From Dasypus novemcinctus (Eukaryota > Chordata > Mammalia > Cingulata > Dasypodidae): DNA of 64,000 nucleotides. Where the stretch lies: NCBI RefSeq assembly GCF_030445035.2, contig NC_080677.1:109113263-109177262 (forward strand), given 5' to 3'. Positions 22,701 to 44,150 of the stretch are shown here, piece by piece. Within the stretch, counting starts at the first letter, position 1. Each line of letters opens with the position of its first letter. Both the position numbers and the translations under genes were made by a program. Under the pieces are notes generated by a model, which saw only the letters and a list, made by a program, of their open reading frames with translations, had not been told where the DNA came from and made no database searches.

Positions 22701-23915
22701 CAGGTGTTGTGTGAATGGAATTCGGTGTTGTGATTGTAAGGGAAGAAGAGCTGCAGCAGCCGTGTGGGTGGAAAACGAGGGTATATGAGGAAGGCATGGA
22801 GGGGGAGGACAGCTGAAGAAGCTGTGAGGTGATGAGAGCATTCGAGGAAAAGTGAAACACCTGTTGCTGGGTTGACTCATCTACTGATCTAATGTGGAAA
22901 GAAAAAGGAGAGGAAGAAAAGAGTTTCTGTGTGGTTCTTCCCCAGGCAGCTTGGAAATTGGTTGGGCGCTGGTCTAAAACATAGTAGCTGTTTTCCTTAG
23001 AGAGCTATGGTGAGCATCAGATGAGAAAGGATATGTGAAAGGATAAAGAGCTATAAAAATGCAAGAAACTGTTATTTTATTTAGAATCTTTCAACCTATT
23101 TTTCTGCATTGGTGGATTAGATGTACTCTAGGTATGGAACAATGGGTGCAGGAGCACCAAGTGTGGGATTATGGGATGTGTGCAGTAATGCAGAGGGTGT
23201 GTAAAGATACTTTAGGGGTGCCCAGAAATATCATCTATAAAACAACTACCTGTCATTTAGGTTTATTTTATCTGGTTAATGGATTATGCAGTTCCTTTGC
23301 TTCTTTACCACTTATCTTTTGAGTTTTTGTCAAAGATTTTATCCAAAAACCAGTCTGAAGAAGGAGGAAGACAACGCTTTTGGGATATTTTGGTTAAATA
23401 TGGTTGAGAGGGAAATTGACCTGACTGTATTGATACTTTCTTTAATTAGTCTTAGCATGAAACACTTTGTTGTGCAAAGAACTCTGGGCTGAGGGAGACC
23501 TAGGGAAGACTTGGCTGTGGACTCATCCCACAGTAAAGGGGTTACCTTGGCCAAGTTCCAAGATCCCTCTGAGCTTTAGTTTCTATCAGATGGGAAAATG
23601 CCTTAAAAATCTTTCATTCAGTCACATATCCAGAACTTGCAAACTTGCCACAGGGTTTTCCAGCCCCTAGTGACAGAGAATATGTCACGTCCCAAAGTGG
23701 CTGAGCTGCCCAGTCCTTCAAAACAGGCCCTACTGTTGGAAAATTCTTTATGTTGAATCAACATCTGTTTCTCTATAATTTGCACTCATTGGAGCCATAC
23801 AGAATAAAATGTCTAATACCGCTTCCACAAATATTTGAAGACTGCTAACACATTTCCTTCCTCCACTCACTCCACAAGGCTTCTTTTCTTCAAGCTAAAT
23901 ATGCCCCGTTATTTC
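22701..23915. other. Non-coding, no feature recognised
   Basis: This stretch lies between the CpG-rich block and the MIR. It is probably the first part of the long MEST intron used from the upstream promoter, if that promoter is real. Confidence 0.4.
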
Positions 23916-23920
23916 AAACA

Positions 23921-24150
23921 GGAAGGCAGTGTGGTGTAGTGGAAAGAATGCCAGCTCTGGAGCCAGACACATCTGCATTCAGTTCTCAATCTCTTCACAT
24001 CCCAAGCACTTACCGCTCTGAGCTGCTGTATTTTTCTCTGAAAAAAATGTGAATGAAAATACTTATCTAGCTGGGTTATTGTGAGGATTAGGGAAAAGTT
24101 GAGTGAAGAGCCATGCTCGTGGTAGGAGCCTAAAATATGGGAGCTATTGT
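23921..24150 (+). mobile_element. MIR SINE
   Basis: 'gtggtgtagtggaaagaatg', 'ctctggagccagacacatct' and 'gggttattgtgaggattagg' are the standard order of blocks in a forward MIR element. The copy is nearly complete. Confidence 0.85.
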
Positions 24151-25035
24151 ACTTTCAAGGATGTAACATAATTTGCAATTCATTTTAGTTGGTCTTCTCT
24201 GAGCGAATTCATCCTTGTCTTTGTCTCTCTTGAAGTCTGCTCTGTAGAACTGAATAAATACTTTCTGTGAGGTCTAACTAGCAGAATAGAGTAGGATTAG
24301 TTTATTCTGGGTACTTCTGTAATTATAGTCTACAATCGCATTAGCTTTTGGAGCCACATCACATTGATTCACTGAGTTTGTCAACTAAAACTCTAAGTCA
24401 TTTTAACGTGTGCTGCCGTTTAAGTTTCTCCCATCCTAAACTTGAATTTATTTGAATCTCTAGTTACTGCTTTTGAAAGTGGTAGTACCAGTTCAGTCCT
24501 GTTGTCCCATAAATATTCCTTATATTTGTCCTGTTATAGATCTCAAATTGGGGTTAAAAAATGTGAATATTTAACCCATGGTACCAGCCCCACTGATCTC
24601 ACACTGCTGTTGTGCGTCAGTGAGATAATAAAAGCAGAGCTTTTGACATTGATTTTTGCACAAATCTGAGGTTTTATTTTCATGTGGAACTGTGCTAGTG
24701 TTGGGATGTGCTAGGAATGTGTGATAAAGAGGAACACTGCTGCATGTGCTGTTGGTCACGTGTAGTTTCTGTGTATTGAGAGCAAGCCAGAGGCAGACTT
24801 TGAATTTATGTATGGTTACGTGTTTTCTCTGGCTGGCCAAGTGTTTTATACTTTGGGCCAGAAATTCTCCCTGTGGAGGAAGCTCCTTTGTTAATAAGTA
24901 AGGCAAATTTACAAGATTCATTAACTCTTTGGCTCCTAAGAGAGGCATTTTCTTCCTCTGAAAGCAAATTCCTGGCTTTAGCCAAACTGATCTCTCAGTA
25001 TCGTCTGTGTTTTTCTGACCCTTTGCCGTAATGCT
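24151..25035. other. Non-coding, no feature recognised
   Basis: No gene, promoter or clear repeat was recognised. The 125-codon frame on the - strand here has no family features. Confidence 0.4.
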
Positions 25036-25039
25036 GGAG

Positions 25040-25330
25040 GTTCTTCCAGACAGGACTGCTTTCTTTGCCTAACTGAATTCTGGGTTCAAGGCCCATCTCA
25101 ACCTCAATCCTTCCTCAAAGGAAGTTTTTCCTTGCCACTCTGCCCAGGAGGGTTTCCCATGTGTGCCAGACTTAAAATTTCCCTTTTTTTCAAGGTCTCT
25201 CCCTGGCCCCTCTACTCCAGGCTCCTATCCTCAAGTTCTTAAACTGTTTTCTCCTGACTACCTGCTTGCTTGTTCTGTGACTTTCAGAATAAGATCCTTT
25301 GTGCAGTGCCCAGTTCATTAAATAGAAAAT
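25040..25330 (+). mobile_element. L2 LINE fragment (probable)
   Basis: 'caaggcccatctcaacctc' followed by 'aaggaagtttttccttgcca' and 'ctccaggctcctatcc' follows the L2 3'-region pattern, strongly diverged. Confidence 0.4.
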
Positions 25331-25457
25331 TGCCTTCATCTTGGATGCTGTTGTTCTGGCCTGGTGGGAAGGAAAGGGAGGAATTATTTGTAGGGCTCAG
25401 GTTCCATTGACAATATGAATAATACATAATGAAAAGGTTGTTGTTGTTTTCAAAGTA

Positions 25458-25592
25458 AGAAATCCTTTACTGCATTGAAAGGACTGATTTAAATTTTAAG
25501 TAATTCAGCCCTTAAAAGGTGCTGGTTGTTACTTAAAAATAGGTAATCCTTGACTGTAAAGGGACTAATTTAAATTTTAAGTAACCAATTAG
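25458..25592 (+). repeat. ~84-bp imperfect direct repeat
   Basis: 'ggactgatttaaattttaag' (about 25,482) and 'ggactaatttaaattttaag' (about 25,562) are preceded by 'aatcctttactg' and 'aatccttgactg'. This gives two tandem copies about 80-84 bp apart. Confidence 0.7.
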
Positions 25593-25599
25593 GCCATAA

Positions 25600-26165
25600 T
25601 GGGTTTAAACACATCTCTGGATAGATGGACAAATTCCAAACTCCTTAGGATGTCATACCCTTTCTACCCTCATTTTTTGGCCTGTCCGCGCTCCAACCCA
25701 CAGGACTTGCTTTGCGCGATTCTGTACCTCCGCTGTTGCTTTGCGAATGGCGAAAGCCGTCCCCTGTGGCTGGAATGTTCTTTGTCTCTGGTAAATGTCT
25801 ATTCATCATTCTAGACAACCTCTCCCCCCTCCCCTTAATTACTTCCTCCCCTGTGTGCCCTCAAATTCTTGTACCTATTCAGGCAGTATTTATTAGGGGC
25901 CTGCTTTGTGGCCAGCACCACAGCGGGCCCTGGGGGTACAAAGGTAAGGATCCTTGGGCTTGTTACACGTTAGGGGGTGGAGGCCAACCTGTCACAAAAT
26001 GTTGGCAGGAAATTAAAGGAACAACAACAAAAAAGTCGTCAGTTCTGCCTTCCTCACCGGATAGCAAGCACCTTGCTCTAGGGCAGGGACCATTTCTTAT
26101 TCATCTGTGAATCCCAGTTCATCGTGGGGCACGCACCGTCGTGCGCTACAAGAAGCATTTGTTTA
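25600..26165 (+). mobile_element. L2 LINE 3' fragment
   Basis: 'attccaaactccttaggatg', 'ggctggaatgttctttg', 'agggcagggaccatttctta' and 'gaagcatttgttta' are the L2 3'-end series in forward order, including the usual terminal part. Confidence 0.6.
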
Positions 26166-26254
26166 ATGACCCTCTTAATCAGACACCAGTGGAACTCCCA
26201 TCTTGTATTCTGCCACGCATTTCGCTGACACGTTCATCAGTGGTGGTTTCTCTA

Positions 26255-26485
26255 GTTGTCAGGTGGCGGGCGCTCAGAGACCAGGAGCACTGGTAGAGGC
26301 CTGCGGGGTCGGTGCGGGCCGGCGCTCTCCGGACTCAGTGGCCGCACAGAGTCGGGAGGCCCCGGAGGCGGCTGGTCGAGTCTGCAGTGGAAAAAAGGCC
26401 TGCAGCGCCCCCGCTGGTGGGAGCTGGCACTGCTCTACGCTGGCTTGCTGGCTAGAGCAGCCTGTGCCCGCGCGTGTTCATTAGA
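26255..26485. promoter_or_regulatory. Small CpG-rich block upstream of the MEST island
   Basis: 'gcggggtcggtgcgggccgg' and neighbouring sequence are locally CpG-rich, about 1 kb before the main island. It may be an island shore, an alternative MEST first exon or an enhancer. No clean donor was chosen. Confidence 0.35.
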
Positions 26486-27697
26486 ATTTCAGTTTGTAGC
26501 CATAGAATGTGCCAGACACAGTGTAATATTCTGCACTCTTCTTTTCACAGGCGTACTAGATGACTTTTAAAGGACTATGGACTAAAAAGAAAAATCCTTC
26601 CCTCTTTCCTGCAGTGCTTGGGCCCTTACATTATGATTCAGTCTTAAATAATCACTTTAATCAAATAAAGGAGCCAGGACTGGCTCTTTGCTGGGAGTGG
26701 GTGTCATGAGGGCTGCTGTGTGGTTTCTAGCATGTGGACCACGTAGCGCTGCTGCAAAGGAAACGTGCCTGGCATGAAGACTGCGGGCCGAGGGTCCCAG
26801 ATAAAAAAAAGTCAGACTTTTTCTTAAGTTTTTGCCTTTGTTGATCCGTCGTAGCGGCCATTCCATGAATTTGCCAATTGGATCGGTTGGTAGGTCCAAC
26901 AGAGCTTGCTTTCTCCCGATTTGGTTGTATCTTTGGTTGTTACCGGTATTTAGGGATTTTAGGAGGGTCCAAGTGCTCGTGGATAACTGCTTTGTCCCCA
27001 CGAGTAGTAGGGACTCATAGTACTAAGAAGCCAGGCAGCTGCGGTGGACTGGAGCAGGCTTCAGAGCCCCGCAGACCTCGGCTCAGGGGCAGCTCCTCGG
27101 GGCTACGCAGCCTGTGGGCGGTCTAAGCGGGAATGGAGGGTTATCTGGTGGGAGACGGTCAGGAGTATCGAGGGTCTGTCGTTTTTTCTCTTGGTGTTCA
27201 CTTGCTAGAGGAGTATCTTTGTAAAAGGGTTGGGGACCAGAGAGCGGAACGAGGGGGTCCTGGGTGGGGGTTGATAACTGTGGCGATGCCCCAGTAGAAG
27301 CAGCTACTGTGGGAGGGGGCGCCCGACTCCTGGTTCCGGCGGGGCTACGGGAGGCGCGCGGGCTGCGACAGGCTGGAAGGTTCTGCGGCACGGTGGGCGG
27401 GGCGGGGGCGGAGCGCGGGTGGGCTTAAAGTCGGCGCCTCGGCGCCAGACCGCCGCGGAGGCGACGAGCACATCCCCGCGCACTGCCGCGGGCGGCGGAC
27501 GAGGCGCCTCCTCTGCGGCAGCTGCGCGCCGAGCCGCAGCGGACGCCCGGGGGGCGGGTGGCTGCGGCGCCGCGGCGCCGCCCTCCCTGGGCCGTGGGCT
27601 GCCGCCACCGCAGCCCGCCGGCCCCGCGCTGCTGCGGGCTGCGGCGGTCCTTGCCGCTCTGGATCGGTGCGCCTGCGGAATGGGATAAGACCCGGCC

Positions 27698-38941
<11,244 letters not shown>

Positions 38942-39598
38942 GCTGGAAAGAGTAGCATCCCTGTATTGCCTCCCCTACTTCCTTATCTGTTGTGTATTCC
39001 ACTTAGGAAGAAATGCCCAAAAGAGGTCCTGGCCACCAAATGCTATTCTCTCACAAAAGTCCACTTACTCACATTGGTGAACAGTATATTGTAAAAAGCC
39101 AGCAGAAGCTCTAAGGGTTGACCTAATATTCCACATCCAATTCCTTTAACATCCTACCAAGTGTATGGATTTGACTTTGTCTTTGTGTTATAAAATTCTG
39201 ATTGAGCACTACTACTCACTGATGTAGAAAGAGGCAGACATTCTTTTTCAAAAACAGTTTTAGACACTTCTATGGATTTTTCTGAAATGTTAATTTCTGG
39301 CCTAACCCCAATTGAAACCATATAGTAAAGATTGAGGAGAGAGGTTGCCTTTGAATGGCTCTAAGCAACACAGCTTCAAGTGAGAGTGAGTCTCCCTTGT
39401 CGTAACTTTGGATTTAGTTTCACCAGCTGCTTCTAATTATACACATTTCATTAAAACAGATTTTGTTTTAAATAAGGCAATATTCTAAGTATGCTTTAGA
39501 CTATGATTTACCTACATGTGTACACATATTTTATACTAAACCAGCAGACACTTACTCTGACAGAGTAAGGAAACTTATTAAAACATGTTTACTTTCTG

Positions 39599-39604
39599 AA
39601 TAAA
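39599..39604 (+). terminator. Possible proximal MEST polyadenylation signal
   Basis: AATAAA, 658 bases after the MEST stop codon. Confidence 0.4.
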
Positions 39605-40101
39605 TTGAACTAAATCCAAACTATTTTCAGAATTTCCTAAAATCTCAAGACACTAAGAACCAATAATCTGTGCCAGAGATTTACTGTTATTAGCTGGAAA
39701 GACCAATTCTAAGAGCAAATAACAGTCTTTGACTATTCATACCTCAGTGCTTAGAAGCATGTCCCTCCTGAGCTCAAGTGGAGGGGAGGGGATCTTTGTA
39801 TAGTCCAAGTTACCATGCTGAATGTACACTGATTCCTTGACGATGATTGCTTAACTTCTCATTGGTTGTCCCAGAGAGGCTTTCTCATGAAGCTCAGCAA
39901 TTCCTGTACTTTCAGACAGGAAAGTTCCAGAAATTTTAAGAACAAATTCTGAAAGACTTAGGAGCAAATGGTGCTGAATACTTTCTTTTTTTTAAGCCAC
40001 AGTTTCATTGTCTTAATCAAAACAGGATTATTAAATGATTCTTTTAAATTCATTTTTTATTAGCAACTTCGAGTATAACAACTTTGAAACTGGAATAAGT
40101 G

Positions 40102-40107
40102 TTTATT
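40102..40107 (-). terminator. Likely COPG2 polyadenylation signal
   Basis: TTTATT on the + strand is AATAAA on the - strand, about 420 bases after the COPG2 stop codon. Use of it would make the two 3' UTRs overlap by roughly 50 bases. Confidence 0.55.
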
Positions 40108-40114
40108 TTCTATT

Positions 40115-40120
40115 AATAAA
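40115..40120 (+). terminator. Likely main MEST polyadenylation signal
   Basis: AATAAA about 1.17 kb after the stop, last canonical signal before the COPG2 coding exon. Confidence 0.65.
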
Positions 40121-40527
40121 AATGAATTTTGACAAAAGTGGACTCTGGCTTCCCCTCCCACCCAACCCTTTGGGATAAAAATTTTTCAACATTGCCAGGA
40201 GTTTTCAGACACACATTAAATTGAAGACTATAATGAAGTTAAGCAGCTGGGGAGAGGATAGTGTTTAATTTGCAAGGTCACCCAAAGCTGCACTATCATA
40301 CCAAAGTTGAACAAGTATAGTAAAAAGGAAAAAACAAAAACAAGCAAACAAAAACAACCATGCACAAGAACAGACATTTGCTTGATCTGCTGGCTTAGGG
40401 ACAAACATTTAATTTGCTTCTCTGAAAGCATTAACCTTTAAAAATGTGATTCTGGGAAATTCATGCCACCAGCCTAAAGCCCACTGTCGGTGAAGTGTAT
40501 ATCAGTTTCATCTTGCCGAGAAAAAAC

Positions 40528-40658
40528 TTAACCAACAGAAGCCAAGATAACATCTACAGGTGTTCCATCTTTGCTTCTGACAGTCACCTGCATGGTCACT
40601 CCATCTGCTAAGGCCAGCCTGGACCTCACCAATAAATCATAGCCACCTCTGTATATAC
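40528..40658 (-). CDS. COPG2: COPG2 exon 24, coding part
   Basis: 131 nt. Acceptor ccctctcag. It codes (G)[19 protein letters not shown] and on to DVILASVG, then TAA. Confidence 0.96.
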
Positions 40659-42544
40659 CTGAGAGGGAAAAAGTAAGGAAAACCATACTAAGAACTCAAA
40701 ACAAGCTCTGGGTAATGAAATTTATTCATGTTCTGCCTACATCTCCTTTCCGTTAAGCTTTTCTGGAGATTTGCATTTATGGTGGGAATTGAATCCTACA
40801 TAAAATTCTGAATAATCTTTTATAATCCCATGATACCAGGTGCATAGAAGGTATTCAGTTATATTGATTAGGAATACTCAAAGTGGGGGTTGGTATTGGT
40901 ATCTGTGGGAGTGAATTAAGTATTTTAGGCCAAATAGATATCTTAAAAGAATAACTTAAGAATAGCATGCAAATTAATTAAACAGCTAAAAGAAAGCATT
41001 CATTTTCACAGGACTTCAAATCGTAATTCATAATGGGATGATATGACAATAGGGTATGAGATACCCATCCACATCCCTTCCTGTTAAACAAAAGACAGGG
41101 AAAATCTGATAAAGCTTCTTACCTGCCAGATACAGAGAATGAGAGTTTTTGTTCTCAGGTACTTTGTCTGACCTCTCACATGGCTGCATGCCCAGAAATG
41201 TGATGATGTTGTTGACAGCTTCTGTGTTGGGAAGTTTTATGTAACAGTATTAGGAAAGTTAAGTGTAGGAATCTGCCTTCCCACCAGTACATTCTGGGAG
41301 GTAGGGGAGAGTGGGGTGGTGGGGTGGTGGTGTATAGAGGGAAGCTATTGGAATGGAAACTGGTTGACTCAATTAGATGATGAAGATAGGGACTTGGCCT
41401 ATTAAGGAAAAATGAGTTATGAGGTATTTTTTTAAAAAGGGAGTTCTCCTGGGATAAATTTGTCTGTTAGCTTTTATACAGGCAATATACTGATAGCAAA
41501 ATTGTTCTTACCTTCCAGGGTTTTGGTAGAACTGAGGGCAAATGTCTCTTCTTTCTCAAAGGTGGCTCCTACCTCTTCCCAGGCAGCAGCAAAGTTAGGC
41601 TTCAGTACCTTCTGAATGTGGTCAGACACAGTTACTTCAAGATCTTCCAGCTAGTGGGTAACAAGGAGGGGATCAGTAAATAAAAGCCCTTGTAGGACAG
41701 AATGAAGTAAGACAGTTTTACCATTCTGTGTTACATCCTTTGCAGGAACCTTAGAAAAACTCTGCTACAAAAGTTCAAGTTTTGTAGTCTAGATAAGCGT
41801 AATGCTCTAGGCCTTATTAGCAAAGGGACACATAAAAATAAGACATCTGGAAAGAGCTTTACTTAGATCAATCAACACCTGCAGCCCTAAGATACAAAGT
41901 AGTCATGTTGTCATAGCTAACCACTGAGTTCAGACTATACAGTGCCTTCTGAGCTTAGCAGTCACTCATAGGTTATTTTATTATTGTTATGATTATTTTA
42001 TTTTTATTTTTAAAATTTTCCCTCTAGCATGTGAAGACTTTTCAGTTCATGCTCTGTCTATATTATAAGGAAACTAAAAATTGCTGAACCAATCAAACAA
42101 AGGAAAAGAAAAGAAAAAACAAAACACCCCACTTTTAAATAAAACTGACCTTAATGAAAACCATGTAATTATTTTCATCTCTTAATTATCCCCATTATAA
42201 AGGAAAAAAAGGTGAGCATATTTGCTTTAACTAATCTTGAAGTGTTAAATCTCAACTCTGTAATTAGCATGATGCAGTCCCATTACAGAGGGAGATTAGT
42301 CCAGGTCCTTCTCTGTTGCAATCTGTTTGAGAAGACTAAAAAGTCCACAGGTTTGTGTCAGATATTCCTTGGAAAATTCAATCTCAAGGCAGAAATCACT
42401 CAGTGTTCCAGGGTATCAAAGTAAATTTCTTTTCAGGAAAACTTACCACATACTCATCATCGTATCCATCCTCATCTGGAACTCCAGTGTTAGGGTCACA
42501 GTCCCGGACTGTGAACTTCATGGTGCAGCTAAAGGTGCATGCAA
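40528..42544 (-). CDS. COPG2: COPG2, coatomer subunit gamma-2, last four exons (partial)
   Basis: COPG2 is a gamma subunit of the COPI coat, working in Golgi-to-ER and intra-Golgi vesicle transport. The window holds only the C-terminal ~155 residues, read on the - strand: exons 42544-42447, 41650-41512, 41221-41123 and 40658-40528, with stop TAA at 40,530-40,528. Junctions are GT/AG and keep one frame, reading [18 protein letters not shown], then [36 protein letters not shown] and [18 protein letters not shown], ending DVILASVG. This is the appendage (ear) domain, which binds ARF-GAP partners. By the human count these are exons 21-24 of 24. The rest lies beyond the right edge. The gene is tail-to-tail with MEST. 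No lesions are visible. Confidence 0.95.
41123..41221 (-). CDS. COPG2: COPG2 exon 23
   Basis: 99 nt. Acceptor caacacag, donor GCAG|GTAAGA. It codes (E)[19 protein letters not shown] and on to NSHSLYLA plus one base. Confidence 0.95.
41512..41650 (-). CDS. COPG2: COPG2 exon 22
   Basis: 139 nt. Acceptor cccactag, donor GAAG|GTAAGA. It codes [18 protein letters not shown] through [10 protein letters not shown] plus one base. Confidence 0.95.
42447..42544 (-). CDS. COPG2: COPG2 exon 21 (human count)
   Basis: 98 nt. The acceptor is cccctccag and the donor GTG|GTAAGT. It codes (V)[20 protein letters not shown] and on to DDEYV, the start of the appendage platform part. Confidence 0.95.
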
Positions 42545-43451
42545 CTGGAGGGGAAAGAGCAGACAAGTCTGAAGCAATGGGTAGCATAAGCACAAAGTTC
42601 CATCAGTGACTTAGGAAAGTACTGCCTGTGCTTGATACCTTATTCTACATTATCACGTTAAACAGATGCAGGCCCTGTTTTCTACGGTGGTAGTAAAGTG
42701 CTGGTCAATAAGACAGTTTCACACAGAATGGCTTAAAAATTTATCCTCCACTGTGGGCTAGACTAGTACAGAAGAGATGACATGAGTACTGGTCTGAAGA
42801 AATCAGCAGGGGAGATACTTTGGAGTCTTTTTGCTTGCCTGTCAAAGGGCTTATATATTGAAAAATTTGAGAACCGCTGCTCTAGAAGCTGACAAACAGA
42901 AAAGAGAAAAAGGTTATAAAAAAGTAACACAGATCATCAGATTAATGTTGACCAAGTACGTTAAAGTCTTAATATCAACACTGTCTTTAGATTGTAGACT
43001 GGCAGTGGCTCCACAGATCACCAGAATGAACTTGCTTTATGTCAAATTGTAATCCACAGCAAGTAGGTTAATAATGAGGTCCTAATATAGGTAAAGCTAG
43101 TGTCTTAGAATGAAAAATCAAGTGGGCAATTTTATGTGTTCAAATGACTGGTGGCAGTAATAAATGAAGGTGGAAGGCACATTTTTAGAAAGTGAAGTTT
43201 CATGAAGAAGATAGGATTTTCTGGAGTGTCTGAAGGAGGGAACTTAGCAAGCATGGGTGAAGAAAAGGCACGTAGTGTCTAATCCATGGTCTGGAAAAGG
43301 CTTATCAGTACATTAATTCTTAGAAATTGAGGATTCAGAAAATTATATGGGGAATGGGCAAGGAGAAGGAAGAAAAAACTTGGATATAAAGACCATGTAT
43401 GACAGGTTGGGTAGTGAAACTTTCATCTGGTCAGCGTTGACATTAAACTCT

Positions 43452-43497
43452 CCATCCATCATCCATCCATCCATCCATCCATCCATCCATCCATCCA
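43452..43497 (+). repeat. (CCAT)n microsatellite
   Basis: About eleven tetranucleotide units of CCAT/ATCC with one interruption near 43,459. The reading frames through it (WMDGWMDG on the - strand) are artefacts. Confidence 0.95.
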
Positions 43498-43539
43498 AAT
43501 ATATAGTGAATTTCAATACATGTTGACATTTTTTGACAT

Positions 43540-44150
43540 GTAAAGGATATAAGCTAATGTGCCAGACACTTAGATAAGAAGGTCTCTGAGACATGACCTC
43601 AGTCTCCATGAGCTGACTGTCTAAGAGTTATGACATCACAACTCAAAACCATAGGTTCCTTAATACAAGTGTTAATAGAGTGATGTGTGAAGGCGCAGGA
43701 TTAACACTAGATCTGCCTGAGAAAATCATAAAAATCTCTGAAAAAAAAATAGTTTAATTAGATCTCAAAAGATGAAAAAGTTTTGTAAGCAGAGAAAATT
43801 ACATGAACAAAGGGAGAGTTCAGAAAAGCCATGGGGCAGTCTGGAAACAGTAAGAGGTATTGCTAATGCCCGGGTTCTGAAAAGAGGATTTGTTTAGGAA
43901 CAAATTATGAAATATCTTGTATTTCAAATGACAGATACCAGACATTTTCCAATAGGCTCTGGTAAGCCAAGACAGTCAGGAGATTGAAAGTTTAGAGTTA
44001 AATTAGATGGTGCCTAATTCAAGCCACCAGTGGGATTCCTATGAAGAACACATGTCTGAATTCAGAGAGCAAACAAATTCAATAGAGTATGTTAGAAACA
44101 GATGATAGTCATCATCTCATCATCTCAGTGTACCTATCCAGACAATAGAA
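43540..44150 (+). repeat. Old interspersed repeat, same family as 20.42-21.29 kb (probable)
   Basis: 'catgacctcagtctccatga', 'aattagatctcaaaagatg', 'agcagagaaaattacatga' and 'caaattatgaaatatcttgt' follow the same order as the copy at 20.4-21.3 kb. It lies at the left border of the purine-rich array. Confidence 0.4.

Larger units (their letters stand above)
38942..40137 (+). other. MEST: MEST 3' UTR (predicted)
   Basis: The stretch from the MEST stop to about 20 bases after the AATAAA at 40,115. Its ~1.2 kb length fits the known 3' UTR size in human. An earlier AATAAA at 39,599 could give a shorter form. Mouse Mest also has a brain-specific extended form reaching into Copg2, which cannot be judged from sequence alone. 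Confidence 0.7.
40085..40527 (-). other. COPG2: COPG2 3' UTR (predicted)
   Basis: From the COPG2 stop to about 17 bases past the - strand AATAAA at 40,107-40,102. The end is a prediction. Alternative weaker ATTAAA signals are at 40,264-40,269 and 40,409-40,414 (as tttaat on +). Confidence 0.55.

Noticed and set aside
22464-22880. 138-codon - strand frame with Pro runs over the G homopolymer
   Set aside because: A composition artefact of the G run and CpG block. It has no recognisable domain.
43452-43497. Possible CRISPR-like or regulatory repeat
   Set aside because: A plain CCAT microsatellite with no spacers, in a mammalian intron.
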